A stretch of DNA of 45,234 nt from JBAYZQ01 sp041672385 (GTDB taxonomy: Bacteria; Spirochaetota; Spirochaetia; Sphaerochaetales; Sphaerochaetaceae): assembly GCA_041672385.1 (NCBI GenBank), contig JBAYZQ010000003.1, positions 1 to 45,234 of the forward strand. Direction: 5' to 3'. The notes beneath the pieces are model-generated. The model worked only from the letters and a program-made list of their open reading frames with translations. It searched no databases and was not told the DNA's origin. The position numbers were made by a program, and so were the translations under genes. Within the stretch, counting starts at the first letter, position 1. Every line of letters begins with the position of its first letter. Shown in pieces: positions 33,874-40,268 of the stretch.

Positions 33874-34467
33874 CTAGGAAACCTCAAGATTATAAAGAAT
33901 AATTTCAACAGCTTTAACTAATTTTTCTAAAGGCATTGAAAATTTATTTTGATTTTGTTCTTCAGCAAAAGGTAGGTGTATAAATCCACCTTTCATCAAC
34001 GGATAAGCTTTAAGATAACCCATAAGATTATAAAAAAGAAAATTACAAACATAAGTTCCAGCAGTATTGGAAATTCTAGAAGGAATGTTTTCTTTTGTTA
34101 ATGAAGTAACAATTTTATTCAAAGGAAGAGAGGAAAAGTAAGCATTTTCTCCGTTTTCATTAATTTTACAATCTAAAGGTTGTTTCCCTTCGTTATCGGG
34201 AATTCTAGCATCTACATAGTTAATTGCTACTCTTTCAACTGTAATAGCATCTCTTCCTCCGGCTTGTCCAAGGCAAAGGCAGTAATCAAATTCCTCTTTA
34301 TCCAAAATTTCTTGGACACTAGAAAAGGCTTTGGAAAAAACAGTTGGAACTACTTTCTTTACTATTTTAAGGTTTTTATTTTTAATATTTAATTGGTTCA
34401 TCGTTAGCAAAGCTGAATTTGTTTCTATTCCACCAAAAGGGTCAAAAGCTGTTAATAATATTTTCAT
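33874..34467 (-). CDS. pcp: Pyroglutamyl-peptidase I (family C15)
   Basis: Cytosolic cysteine peptidase that removes N-terminal pyroglutamate from peptides. All three catalytic residues are visible: E78 in TVERVAIN, C141 in GTYVCNFLFY and H164 in GGFIHLPF. The N terminus ILLTAFDPFGG is the family hallmark. 197 residues, slightly shorter than the usual 205-215 because the C terminus is trimmed. It is on the strand opposite to its neighbours, divergent from the ROK regulator, so a link to amino-sugar metabolism is only by position. Confidence 0.94.
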   Translation of the reverse strand: MKILLTAFDPFGGIETNSALLTMNQLNIKNKNLKIVKKVVPTVFSKAFSSVQEILDKEEFDYCLCLGQAGGRDAITVERVAINYVDARIPDNEGKQPLDCKINENGENAYFSSLPLNKIVTSLTKENIPSRISNTAGTYVCNFLFYNLMGYLKAYPLMKGGFIHLPFAEEQNQNKFSMPLEKLVKAVEIILYNLEVS

Positions 34468-34589
34468 ATGTTATTTATATATTTTTTTTAATAATTTATC
34501 AATTTGTAAGTTTAAAACCTTATGTAATATAAATAAAAATTGTTGTTGATAAACTGTATTTTTTGTTTCATAATGAAGAAGACTTGCGA

Positions 34590-35804
34590 ATGGGGGAAAT
34601 TTTGGATTTTATTATTTCAGAGTTTTTTAAGGATTATGGGTATAGACAGAAAGACATTGAGAAAGCAAAGGTTTTTGAAACTATTCTTGCTAGTAAGGGT
34701 GCTACCAGAAAAAGATTGTATTTAGAACTTCAAGTTCGACCCAACAATGTTTCATCAGCAGTTCAGGATTTAATTGATGATGGACTTGTTTTTGAAGATG
34801 TGGTTTTAAAAAATTCAAAACAAGGTAGGCCACGAATAAAACTAGCGGTTCAAGTTAACAAGTTACTTGTTATAGGACTTTGGGTTGAAACCTGTTCTTT
34901 GATAGGTGGTCTGGTCAATATGGAAGGGGAAGTGATTCAAAAGCAAGAAATTGAATTATCTGGTGATGTTGATAATGAAGGTTTTTCTAGAGCCGTAAAT
35001 AAAATAATAGTAGGTCTAAAGCAAACGGTTGAACCTAAACAAGAACTCTTGGGAATCGGATTTTCCCTTCCTGGGGTAATCAACAAGATTAAGAAAATTT
35101 GGATTTTTAATTCTCGCTTTCCAAATGTGGAAAATCTTTCTTTCGAAAAAATAGAAAGTAAATATGGAGTTCCAACAAGGATGTATCCTAAGTTGGAAGC
35201 TGTTTTTAGTTCCTATATTCTAAAAAAGAAAAAAGATTTTTGTAATGTTTCAACTTTTATGCTGCACTGGGGGTATGGAATTGGAGGAGCTTACTGTTAC
35301 AACGGAGAGGTTATGCACTCCAATTATGGAAGTTCTTGCGAAATAGGACATCTAAAACTAGCAGAGCAAAATAACAAGAAATGTTGCTGTGGAGATTATG
35401 ATTGCATTGAAACTGTAGCTGCAGGATGGGCATTAAAGCCTCTGCTTTTCAAAGAATTTGGTGATCTTGGCAATGATGATTTTAAATTTGCTGAAAAGAT
35501 TGAGAATTTAAATCTTTTAGGGAATGAAAATATTCAAAATGCTATCAAAGCACTGGCTGCTGGTTTAAATACAACTTTTAGAATTTTTTATCCTGAAAGG
35601 TTAATAGTATATGGTCCTTTTTTCAAAAATGACGGCATTAAAAATTACTTTACCGAGGAAGTAATGAAAAATGTTCCTTTCCACATTAGAAATTATCTTA
35701 AGATTGTTTTTTTGGATGAAGATTTTTCTAAGTACAGTCCTCTGGGTTGTACAAACGAATTTTTTGATTCTAAATTAAAGGAATTACTTATATCTGCTCT
35801 TTGA
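34590..35804 (+). CDS. ROK-family transcriptional regulator (NagC/XylR-like)
   Basis: About 404 residues. N-terminal winged helix (about 20-85; TRKRLYLELQVRPNNVSSAVQDLIDDGLV) and a C-terminal ROK domain with GIGFSLPGVI and the zinc motif EIGHLKL...CCCGDYDCIETVAAG (His plus three Cys). The phosphate-binding DxGxT of sugar kinases is replaced (LVIGLWVETCSLIGG), so it should bind a sugar without phosphorylating it. The start is uncertain: ATG 34590 has a GAAG-type site about nine bases upstream, a TTG at 34563 is an alternative. NagB follows directly, so amino-sugar phosphate control is the natural inference. Confidence 0.85.
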   Translation: MGEILDFIISEFFKDYGYRQKDIEKAKVFETILASKGATRKRLYLELQVRPNNVSSAVQDLIDDGLVFEDVVLKNSKQGRPRIKLAVQVNKLLVIGLWVETCSLIGGLVNMEGEVIQKQEIELSGDVDNEGFSRAVNKIIVGLKQTVEPKQELLGIGFSLPGVINKIKKIWIFNSRFPNVENLSFEKIESKYGVPTRMYPKLEAVFSSYILKKKKDFCNVSTFMLHWGYGIGGAYCYNGEVMHSNYGSSCEIGHLKLAEQNNKKCCCGDYDCIETVAAGWALKPLLFKEFGDLGNDDFKFAEKIENLNLLGNENIQNAIKALAAGLNTTFRIFYPERLIVYGPFFKNDGIKNYFTEEVMKNVPFHIRNYLKIVFLDEDFSKYSPLGCTNEFFDSKLKELLISAL

Positions 35805-35818
35805 TCTTTTATAAATTA

Positions 35819-35852
35819 TTGACCTATTTTATTTATTATTATAACATGTTAT
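35819..35852 (+). promoter_or_regulatory. Candidate nagB promoter with overlapping palindrome
   Basis: TTGACC (35819-35824), 17-base spacer, TAACAT (35842-35847). The -10 lies inside a perfect 12-bp palindrome, ATAACATGTTAT (35841-35852), a good candidate operator, perhaps for the ROK protein. The ribosome site AGGAG is at 35872-35876. Confidence 0.45.
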
Positions 35853-35881
35853 TAAATATTTATTAAAAAATAGGAGCTTTA

Positions 35882-36652
35882 ATGATGGTTGAAGAAAATT
35901 ATTACGTAGATAAATTAAAAGTAAGAATTTTTAATGATGCAAAGCAGATGGGAATTAGTGCTGCAGATGCTATAAGAGATGATATTTTGGATCTCTTAAG
36001 TGAAAAAGATGAAATTTCTGTAATGTTTGCAGCAGCACCAAGTCAGGATACTACTCTTGATGCCTTAAAAACATTAGAAGATATTCCATGGGGAAGAGTT
36101 AACGCTTTTCATATGGATGAGTATGTTGGAATAAGTGAGCAAGCTCCTCAATCTTTTAGAAATTATCTTAAAAGACATTTTTTTGATAATTTTAATTTTA
36201 AATCTTTAAATTTACTTGATGCAGATAGAGAAGATTATCTTGAGGCAGCTAAAGAATATGATTCAAAACTAAGGACTTTAGGTATTGATTTAATAGTTCT
36301 TGGAATAGGTGAAAATGGACATATTGCTTTTAATGATCCTCCTTTTTCAAAATTTGATGATTCTGATTGGGTAAAAGTAATAAAACTAACTGAAACTTCA
36401 AGAATTCAACAAGTTCATGACGGTTGTTTTGAAAAACTTGAGCAGGTTCCAGAATATGCACTTACAGTGACCATTCCTGCTTTTCTTTCAGCTACAAAAC
36501 TTCATTGTGTTGTTCCTGGAAAGCTAAAAGCTCCAGCAGTTAAAAAGACCTTAGAAGGTGAAATTTCAGAAGATTGCCCTGCCTCTGTTTTAAGAACCAG
36601 AGTAGGAGCTACCCTTTATATTGAAAAAGATAGTGCTTCCCTTCTTAAATAA
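35882..36652 (+). CDS. nagB: Glucosamine-6-phosphate deaminase-type enzyme (NagB family)
   Basis: Converts glucosamine-6-phosphate to fructose-6-phosphate and ammonia, at the entry of amino sugars into glycolysis. 256 residues. Family landmarks: HMDEYVG (active-site Asp-Glu), GIGENGHIAFNDPP (catalytic Asp/His loop), TETSRIQQ and VPEYALTVTIPAFL. The C terminus (CPASVLRTRVGATLYIEKDSASLL) follows the non-allosteric Gram-positive-like subgroup. ATG 35882 and ATG 35885 are both possible after AGGAG. No nagA deacetylase or sugar kinase is close, so the substrate may come from the importers upstream or from elsewhere. A strong terminator follows. Confidence 0.88.
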   Translation: MMVEENYYVDKLKVRIFNDAKQMGISAADAIRDDILDLLSEKDEISVMFAAAPSQDTTLDALKTLEDIPWGRVNAFHMDEYVGISEQAPQSFRNYLKRHFFDNFNFKSLNLLDADREDYLEAAKEYDSKLRTLGIDLIVLGIGENGHIAFNDPPFSKFDDSDWVKVIKLTETSRIQQVHDGCFEKLEQVPEYALTVTIPAFLSATKLHCVVPGKLKAPAVKKTLEGEISEDCPASVLRTRVGATLYIEKDSASLLK

Positions 36653-36667
36653 TTAAAATTTTTTTTT

Positions 36668-36700
36668 GTCCTGAGAACGTTTGTTTTCAGGATTTTTTTT
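36668..36700 (+). terminator. Rho-independent terminator after nagB
   Basis: 11-bp stem (two G-T pairs), arms 36668-36678 and 36683-36693 with a 4-base loop, then eight Ts (36693-36700). Confidence 0.9.
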
Positions 36701-36730
36701 GTCTAATTTATAGTTTTTTTTGAATATGGG

Positions 36731-36797
36731 TTGACCAAAAAGGCTATATTCAATAATATAGGAGTGTAAGTTCATATGAACAAACGTTCATATGATT
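36731..36797 (+). promoter_or_regulatory. Promoter and SmtB/CzrA-type operator of the metal operon
   Basis: TTGACC (36731-36736), 17 bases, TAATAT (36754-36759). Just downstream, over the expected start of transcription, lies TATGAA-N6-TTCATA (36775-36792), the exact operator form of zinc-sensing ArsR/SmtB repressors, embedded in a 9-4-9 perfect inverted repeat (36773-36794). GTTCATATGA is also a tandem repeat with 16-base period (36770 and 36786). Confidence 0.85.
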
Positions 36798-36809
36798 TAG
36801 GAGAAAACA

Positions 36810-37166
36810 ATGCAAGATGATTTTTTTAATGTTGAAGATTCTTTGGAAGCTCAGAAAAAAGTTCCCAACGATATTTTATGTTGTGATATAGCTGATTTCT
36901 TCAAGGTCTTTGGAGATTCTACAAGAGTCAAAATTTTATTTGCCCTTTTTGAAAAACCACTTTGTGTTCATGATTTAGCCTTAATTGTAAAAATGGACCA
37001 AAGTGCAATTTCCCATCAACTTAAGACCCTTAAACACAATAAATTAGTCAAAATCAACAAAGATGGGAAGAAAAGTTATTATGTTATCGACGATGAACAT
37101 ATCTCGCAAATTTTAAAAGCGGGAATTGATCACCTTAACCATACTAAGGGGACTTTAGATGTTTAA
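36810..37166 (+). CDS. ArsR/SmtB-family metal-sensing repressor
   Basis: 118 residues, dimeric winged helix. Recognition helix: DQSAISHQLKTLKHNKLV. Metal sites can be read: the alpha-5 pattern D-x-H-x10-H-x2-H (DEHISQILKAGIDHLNH) is that of zinc/cobalt sensors CzrA and SmtB, and the alpha-3 pattern C-V-H-D, with CC in the N-terminal region, matches the SmtB alpha-3N site (Cys and Asp three apart). Zinc, cobalt or cadmium sensing follows from the family. It should release the operator at 36775-36792 when metal rises. AGGAG precedes the ATG. It overlaps the transporter gene by 8 bases. Confidence 0.92.
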   Translation: MQDDFFNVEDSLEAQKKVPNDILCCDIADFFKVFGDSTRVKILFALFEKPLCVHDLALIVKMDQSAISHQLKTLKHNKLVKINKDGKKSYYVIDDEHISQILKAGIDHLNHTKGTLDV

Positions 37167-38244
37167 ATTATTTTTTGATAGTTTGATTCAAACTTTTTTA
37201 GCTATGGCACCTTATATGATGTTTGGGCTTTTTTTTGTGGGACTTTTAAAAGTCTATGTTAATAAGAGTCTAGTAATGAAAACTCTTGGAAAGGATAATT
37301 TTGCTTCCGTGGTAAAAGCATCTCTTATAGGAGTTCCACTTCCACTATGTTCTTGTGGAGTAATTCCTACAGCTGTTGAACTGAAAAAAGATGGAGCTAG
37401 TGACAGTGCCGTTTCTTCTTTTTTGATATCTACACCCCAAACAGGTATTGATAGTATTGCCGCAACTTATGCTTTGATGGGACCATTTTTTGCCATTTAT
37501 AGACCTATAGCAGCCTTTTTAGCTGGGATTTTTGGTGGAATAGTAGTAAAGATTTTTAACCGAAATCCTGAGAAAACTGAAATTTATAAAGACGTCGAGA
37601 ATGTTTCTTGCTCTTGTGAACATGATCATGATCATGAAGAAGATTCCTCTCTTTCTTGTGAAGAGCCAGAACAAAAAAAAGGCTTTAAGAGGTTTTTAGG
37701 TCTGTTTGTTTATGCTTATGGTGATTTTTTGGATGAAATTGGAAAGGATTTTGTTATTGGAATTATTGTTGCAGCATTAATATCGGCCTTCCTTCCTCCA
37801 TCAATATTTGTTGATGCAGGCTTAGATCATGGAATTCTTGCTATGTTAATAATGGTTGCTATTGGTTTGCCTATGTATGTATGTTCAACTTCTTCAATTC
37901 CAATTGCAATTTCTCTAATGATGAAAGGCCTTTCTCCAGGAGCGGCTTTTGTATTCCTTTTTGCAGGTCCGGTAACCAATGCAGCTTCAATAATCATTCT
38001 TAAGAAAGTTCTTGGAAAGAAAACTACAGCTTTATATATTTCTTCTGTTATTATTTTTTCTATAGTTGGAGGTCTAATCTTGGACTTTTTAGTTACACGT
38101 TTTGGCTTCAGTGTTTTTAACAGTGCAATGACTTCACAAGTAAGTGGTATGGAAAACGGACTTATTTCAATTGTTTTGTCAATTATATTCATTTTGCTTA
38201 TTTTAAAAGGTTTTGCAATAAAACTGTACAAAGCTAAAAAATAA
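37159..38244 (+). CDS. SO_0444-type Cu/Zn efflux permease (DUF318/ArsP family)
   Basis: 361 residues, about 8-10 membrane helices. The duplicated permease fold has GVPLPLCSCGVIPTAVELKKDGAS with the paired Cys (PLCSCG) and the STPQTG motif in the first half, and GLPMYVCSTSSIPIAISLMMKG..G.A..FLFAGP in the second. Between them is a cytoplasmic loop with a Cys/His-rich metal-binding stretch (SCSCEHDHDHEED...SC). This matches the SO_0444 family of Cu/Zn exporters. Co-transcribed with and overlapping its ArsR repressor, which is zinc-type by its residues, so zinc or a similar divalent ion is the likely cargo, not arsenic. Confidence 0.88.
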   Translation: MFKLFFDSLIQTFLAMAPYMMFGLFFVGLLKVYVNKSLVMKTLGKDNFASVVKASLIGVPLPLCSCGVIPTAVELKKDGASDSAVSSFLISTPQTGIDSIAATYALMGPFFAIYRPIAAFLAGIFGGIVVKIFNRNPEKTEIYKDVENVSCSCEHDHDHEEDSSLSCEEPEQKKGFKRFLGLFVYAYGDFLDEIGKDFVIGIIVAALISAFLPPSIFVDAGLDHGILAMLIMVAIGLPMYVCSTSSIPIAISLMMKGLSPGAAFVFLFAGPVTNAASIIILKKVLGKKTTALYISSVIIFSIVGGLILDFLVTRFGFSVFNSAMTSQVSGMENGLISIVLSIIFILLILKGFAIKLYKAKK

Positions 38245-38273
38245 GTATAGATTCTTTCTAAAGGAAACTATTC

Positions 38274-39203
38274 ATGGGAAGAAATACAGGCTTAAAAGGT
38301 GTAATTTTAACTACTGTTTCGGCAGTAATGTTTGGCTTTATGCCACTGTTTGCGATAATGTTACGCAGCGGTGGCATGTATTTAATTCCATCTATTGCTT
38401 TACGTTTTTGTTTGGGTACTTTGTTTTATGGATTTTTGCTTTTGGTAAGTGGTAAAATAAAAGAACTTCATCTTAAAAAGGGAGTTCCTTTGAGGTTAAT
38501 AATTACCGCTTTGCTGTTTTGCTCAACCTCATTTTTTCTTTTTATTTCTTATGCAAGAATTCCCTCAGGGTTAGCGACTGTAATACATTTTACCTACCCA
38601 GTAATTATTACTATTTTTTCTGTCAAAGCGGGTAGGGATAGGTTAACCCCCTTTTTATTAATAGCAATTGTTTGTTCTTTTTGTGGGATTCTTTTAGTCA
38701 CAGACCCCTTTAACGCTCATTTTGATCTTTGGGGAGTAGTTTCAGCTTTTGTTTCAGCAATAGTTTTTGCTTTGTATACTTTTTTAATAAATGATGAAGA
38801 CTTAAAACAAATTGATAATATAACTTTTGTTTTTTACAATTCTGGAATAAGTTGTGTAGTTCTTTTATTTATTTCTACCATTCAACTTATAAGTGGAATT
38901 TCCGTATCACAATTATTTGGGACTTTCTCTTATCAGGTTCTATATGGAATGTTAGGAACAGGCCTATTTTGTGCCGTAGCAGTAGCATTTTTTGCAATAG
39001 GGGTTAAAGACATTGGAGGTCCTGTGGGAGGTGCTTTAAGCGCATTTGAACCCTTAACAGCAGTAATAATAGGAGTCCTCTTTTTTAAAGAGACAATTCC
39101 AGCTCAATTTGGTTTTGGCATAATACTAATTTTAAGTTCCACCTTAATTCTTTCCTTAAAGAGTATTATTAAATTAGAGAAGAGAAAACCAAAAATAATA
39201 TAA
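38274..39203 (+). CDS. EamA/DMT-family transporter
   Basis: 309 residues with ten predicted membrane helices in two EamA repeats. First repeat: VMFGFMPLFAIMLRSGGMYLIPSIALRF to FLFISYARIPSGLATVIHFTYPV; second repeat from about 150 with ALYTFLINDEDL and the closing GPVGGALSAFEPLTAVIIGVLFFKE, a hallmark of the family. Such proteins export metabolites such as amino acids; no substrate can be read. AAAGGA precedes the ATG, 29 bases after the metal exporter, so it may be read from the same operon. It converges on the DUF1566 lipoprotein gene with 5 bases between. Confidence 0.9.
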   Translation: MGRNTGLKGVILTTVSAVMFGFMPLFAIMLRSGGMYLIPSIALRFCLGTLFYGFLLLVSGKIKELHLKKGVPLRLIITALLFCSTSFFLFISYARIPSGLATVIHFTYPVIITIFSVKAGRDRLTPFLLIAIVCSFCGILLVTDPFNAHFDLWGVVSAFVSAIVFALYTFLINDEDLKQIDNITFVFYNSGISCVVLLFISTIQLISGISVSQLFGTFSYQVLYGMLGTGLFCAVAVAFFAIGVKDIGGPVGGALSAFEPLTAVIIGVLFFKETIPAQFGFGIILILSSTLILSLKSIIKLEKRKPKII

Positions 39204-39208
39204 CTTAA

Positions 39209-39892
39209 TTAGAATCTTCTAATCGCTCTTACATGCGGTCCAGGGAAGTCTCTACTGCTACCACTGATACTGCCATTGTCAGAATTAAGATTAAAAGCAA
39301 AAGCTAAATAGTTATTTCCAGAGGTGTCAACGGTACTGGACCATAAACTATAAATAGATCCATATGCATTTTTTGTAAAACCTCCAATTTCAGGTACTAT
39401 TAAATTATTATAAATAAGCTTCAATTCTTCAATCGATGGTAAGAACCAATCCTCAAAACCATTATATACTAATGAGTCACATAAAAGGGCAGGATAAGAG
39501 TTCCCTTGCTTTTTATCATTATTACCGATTAGAGAAATAATAATTTTTGTATTTTCCAATCCTGTTCCAATGTTAGGGGAGGTGTTTTTTATTTCAATCC
39601 CACTGCCACCCCATGCCATCTCTTTCATATCGGTTTCTTCTGGTGCCATTTCTAAGTAACGCCATCCATCAGAATATGAGCCTTTGTCATAAAACACCAA
39701 TCCTCCTGCTGGTCCCATTGTTCCTACTTGGTAGGTTTTTTGAGGGACAGGAGCAGTAACTGTTTCCTGGGTAATTGCGGGAGAAATTTTTGATGTATCT
39801 TCTTGAAAATCCAAGAAGGATACACAGCTGGTTGTTACCAACAAAAAGATAAGGGCCAATAAAATAATTAGCATTTTTCGTTTAATATTCAT
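39209..39892 (-). CDS. DUF1566 lipoprotein
   Basis: 227 residues. Signal peptide ending in a loose spirochaete-like lipobox (LLVTTSC), a Thr/Pro/Gln-rich linker (SPAITQETVTAPVPQKT), and a C-terminal DUF1566 domain with GPAGGLVFYDKG, GWRYLEMAP, DWFLPSIEELKLIY, LWSSTVD and the ending FPGPHVRAIRRF. DUF1566 is related to C-type-lectin-like formylglycine-enzyme-style folds and is frequent in surface proteins; no enzyme activity is known. Start set at 39892: GGAGG is six bases upstream, while the ATG at 39898 touches it. Confidence 0.85.
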   Translation of the reverse strand: MNIKRKMLIILLALIFLLVTTSCVSFLDFQEDTSKISPAITQETVTAPVPQKTYQVGTMGPAGGLVFYDKGSYSDGWRYLEMAPEETDMKEMAWGGSGIEIKNTSPNIGTGLENTKIIISLIGNNDKKQGNSYPALLCDSLVYNGFEDWFLPSIEELKLIYNNLIVPEIGGFTKNAYGSIYSLWSSTVDTSGNNYLAFAFNLNSDNGSISGSSRDFPGPHVRAIRRF

Positions 39893-39969
39893 GTTCATCC
39901 TCCAAAAAAAATTAAACATTAAGAATGTTATGCATTGAATTAAATATATTTATTATGCTCAAAACTATT

Positions 39970-39986
39970 TGTATTATAATAATACA
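39970..39986. repeat. Perfect 8-1-8 palindrome
   Basis: TGTATTAT-A-ATAATACA, in the 196-base stretch between the DUF1566 gene and the tRNA. It is about 80 bases upstream of the lipoprotein start and may be its operator; the rest of the stretch shows nothing beyond AT-rich sequence and the tRNA terminator. Its 7-1-7 style core is loosely like Fur/PerR boxes, but the half-site order differs. Confidence 0.4.
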
Positions 39987-40051
39987 TTACAATGAGATAA
40001 TCAGTTTGTAAATAGTGAGATTTTAGAAAAAAGTATAAAAAAGATTTAAAT

Positions 40052-40083
40052 AAAAAATCCATCAGAATCATCATTCTGATGGA
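40052..40083 (-). terminator. Terminator of the tRNA-Leu gene
   Basis: Perfect 11-bp stem, TCCATCAGAAT (40058-40068) with ATTCTGATGGA (40073-40083), 4-base loop; on the minus strand it is followed by six Ts (plus 40052-40057). It starts five bases after the tRNA 3' end. Confidence 0.9.
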
Positions 40084-40088
40084 CTAAT

Positions 40089-40172
40089 TACCGGCGAACG
40101 GACTTGAACCGTTACAGAGTTGCCCCCGATAGATTTTGAGTCTATTGTGTCTACCAATTTCACCACGCCGGC
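40089..40172 (-). tRNA. tRNA-Leu (CAA)
   Basis: 84 nucleotides folding as a class II tRNA: acceptor GCCGGCG/CGCCGGT (G1-U72), D arm with TGGTAGAC, anticodon stem ATAGA/TCTAT enclosing CTCAAAA so the anticodon is CAA (plus 40136-40138), long variable arm GGGGGCAACTCTG, and T arm AACGG-TTCAAGT-CCGTT. The discriminator is A. CCA is not encoded. It reads UUG leucine codons. It has its own promoter and terminator. Confidence 0.96.
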
Positions 40173-40184
40173 AGGACTAGGGTG

Positions 40185-40213
40185 AGTATATTAAATTTCC
40201 AAAATTAATTCAA
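40185..40213 (-). promoter_or_regulatory. Promoter of tRNA-Leu
   Basis: On the minus strand TTGAAT (plus 40208-40213), 17-base spacer, TATACT (plus 40185-40190), ending 12 bases before the mature tRNA 5' end. Confidence 0.8.
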
Positions 40214-40268
40214 CTATTTTTTGGTTTGTTTATTGTCATTTAATTGAAACTAGGTTATTTTTTATGTA

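Noticed and set aside
34563..34589. TTG start for the ROK regulator giving nine extra residues
   Set aside because: No Shine-Dalgarno before it; kept only as an alternative.
37827..38231. Long open frame on the minus strand inside the Cu/Zn exporter gene
   Set aside because: Shadow of a hydrophobic coding region; no ribosome site and no family resemblance, while the plus frame is clearly the exporter.
39203..39224. ATTAGA-N4-TCTAAT hairpin between the convergent EamA and DUF1566 genes
   Set aside because: Six AT-rich pairs and no T-run on either strand.
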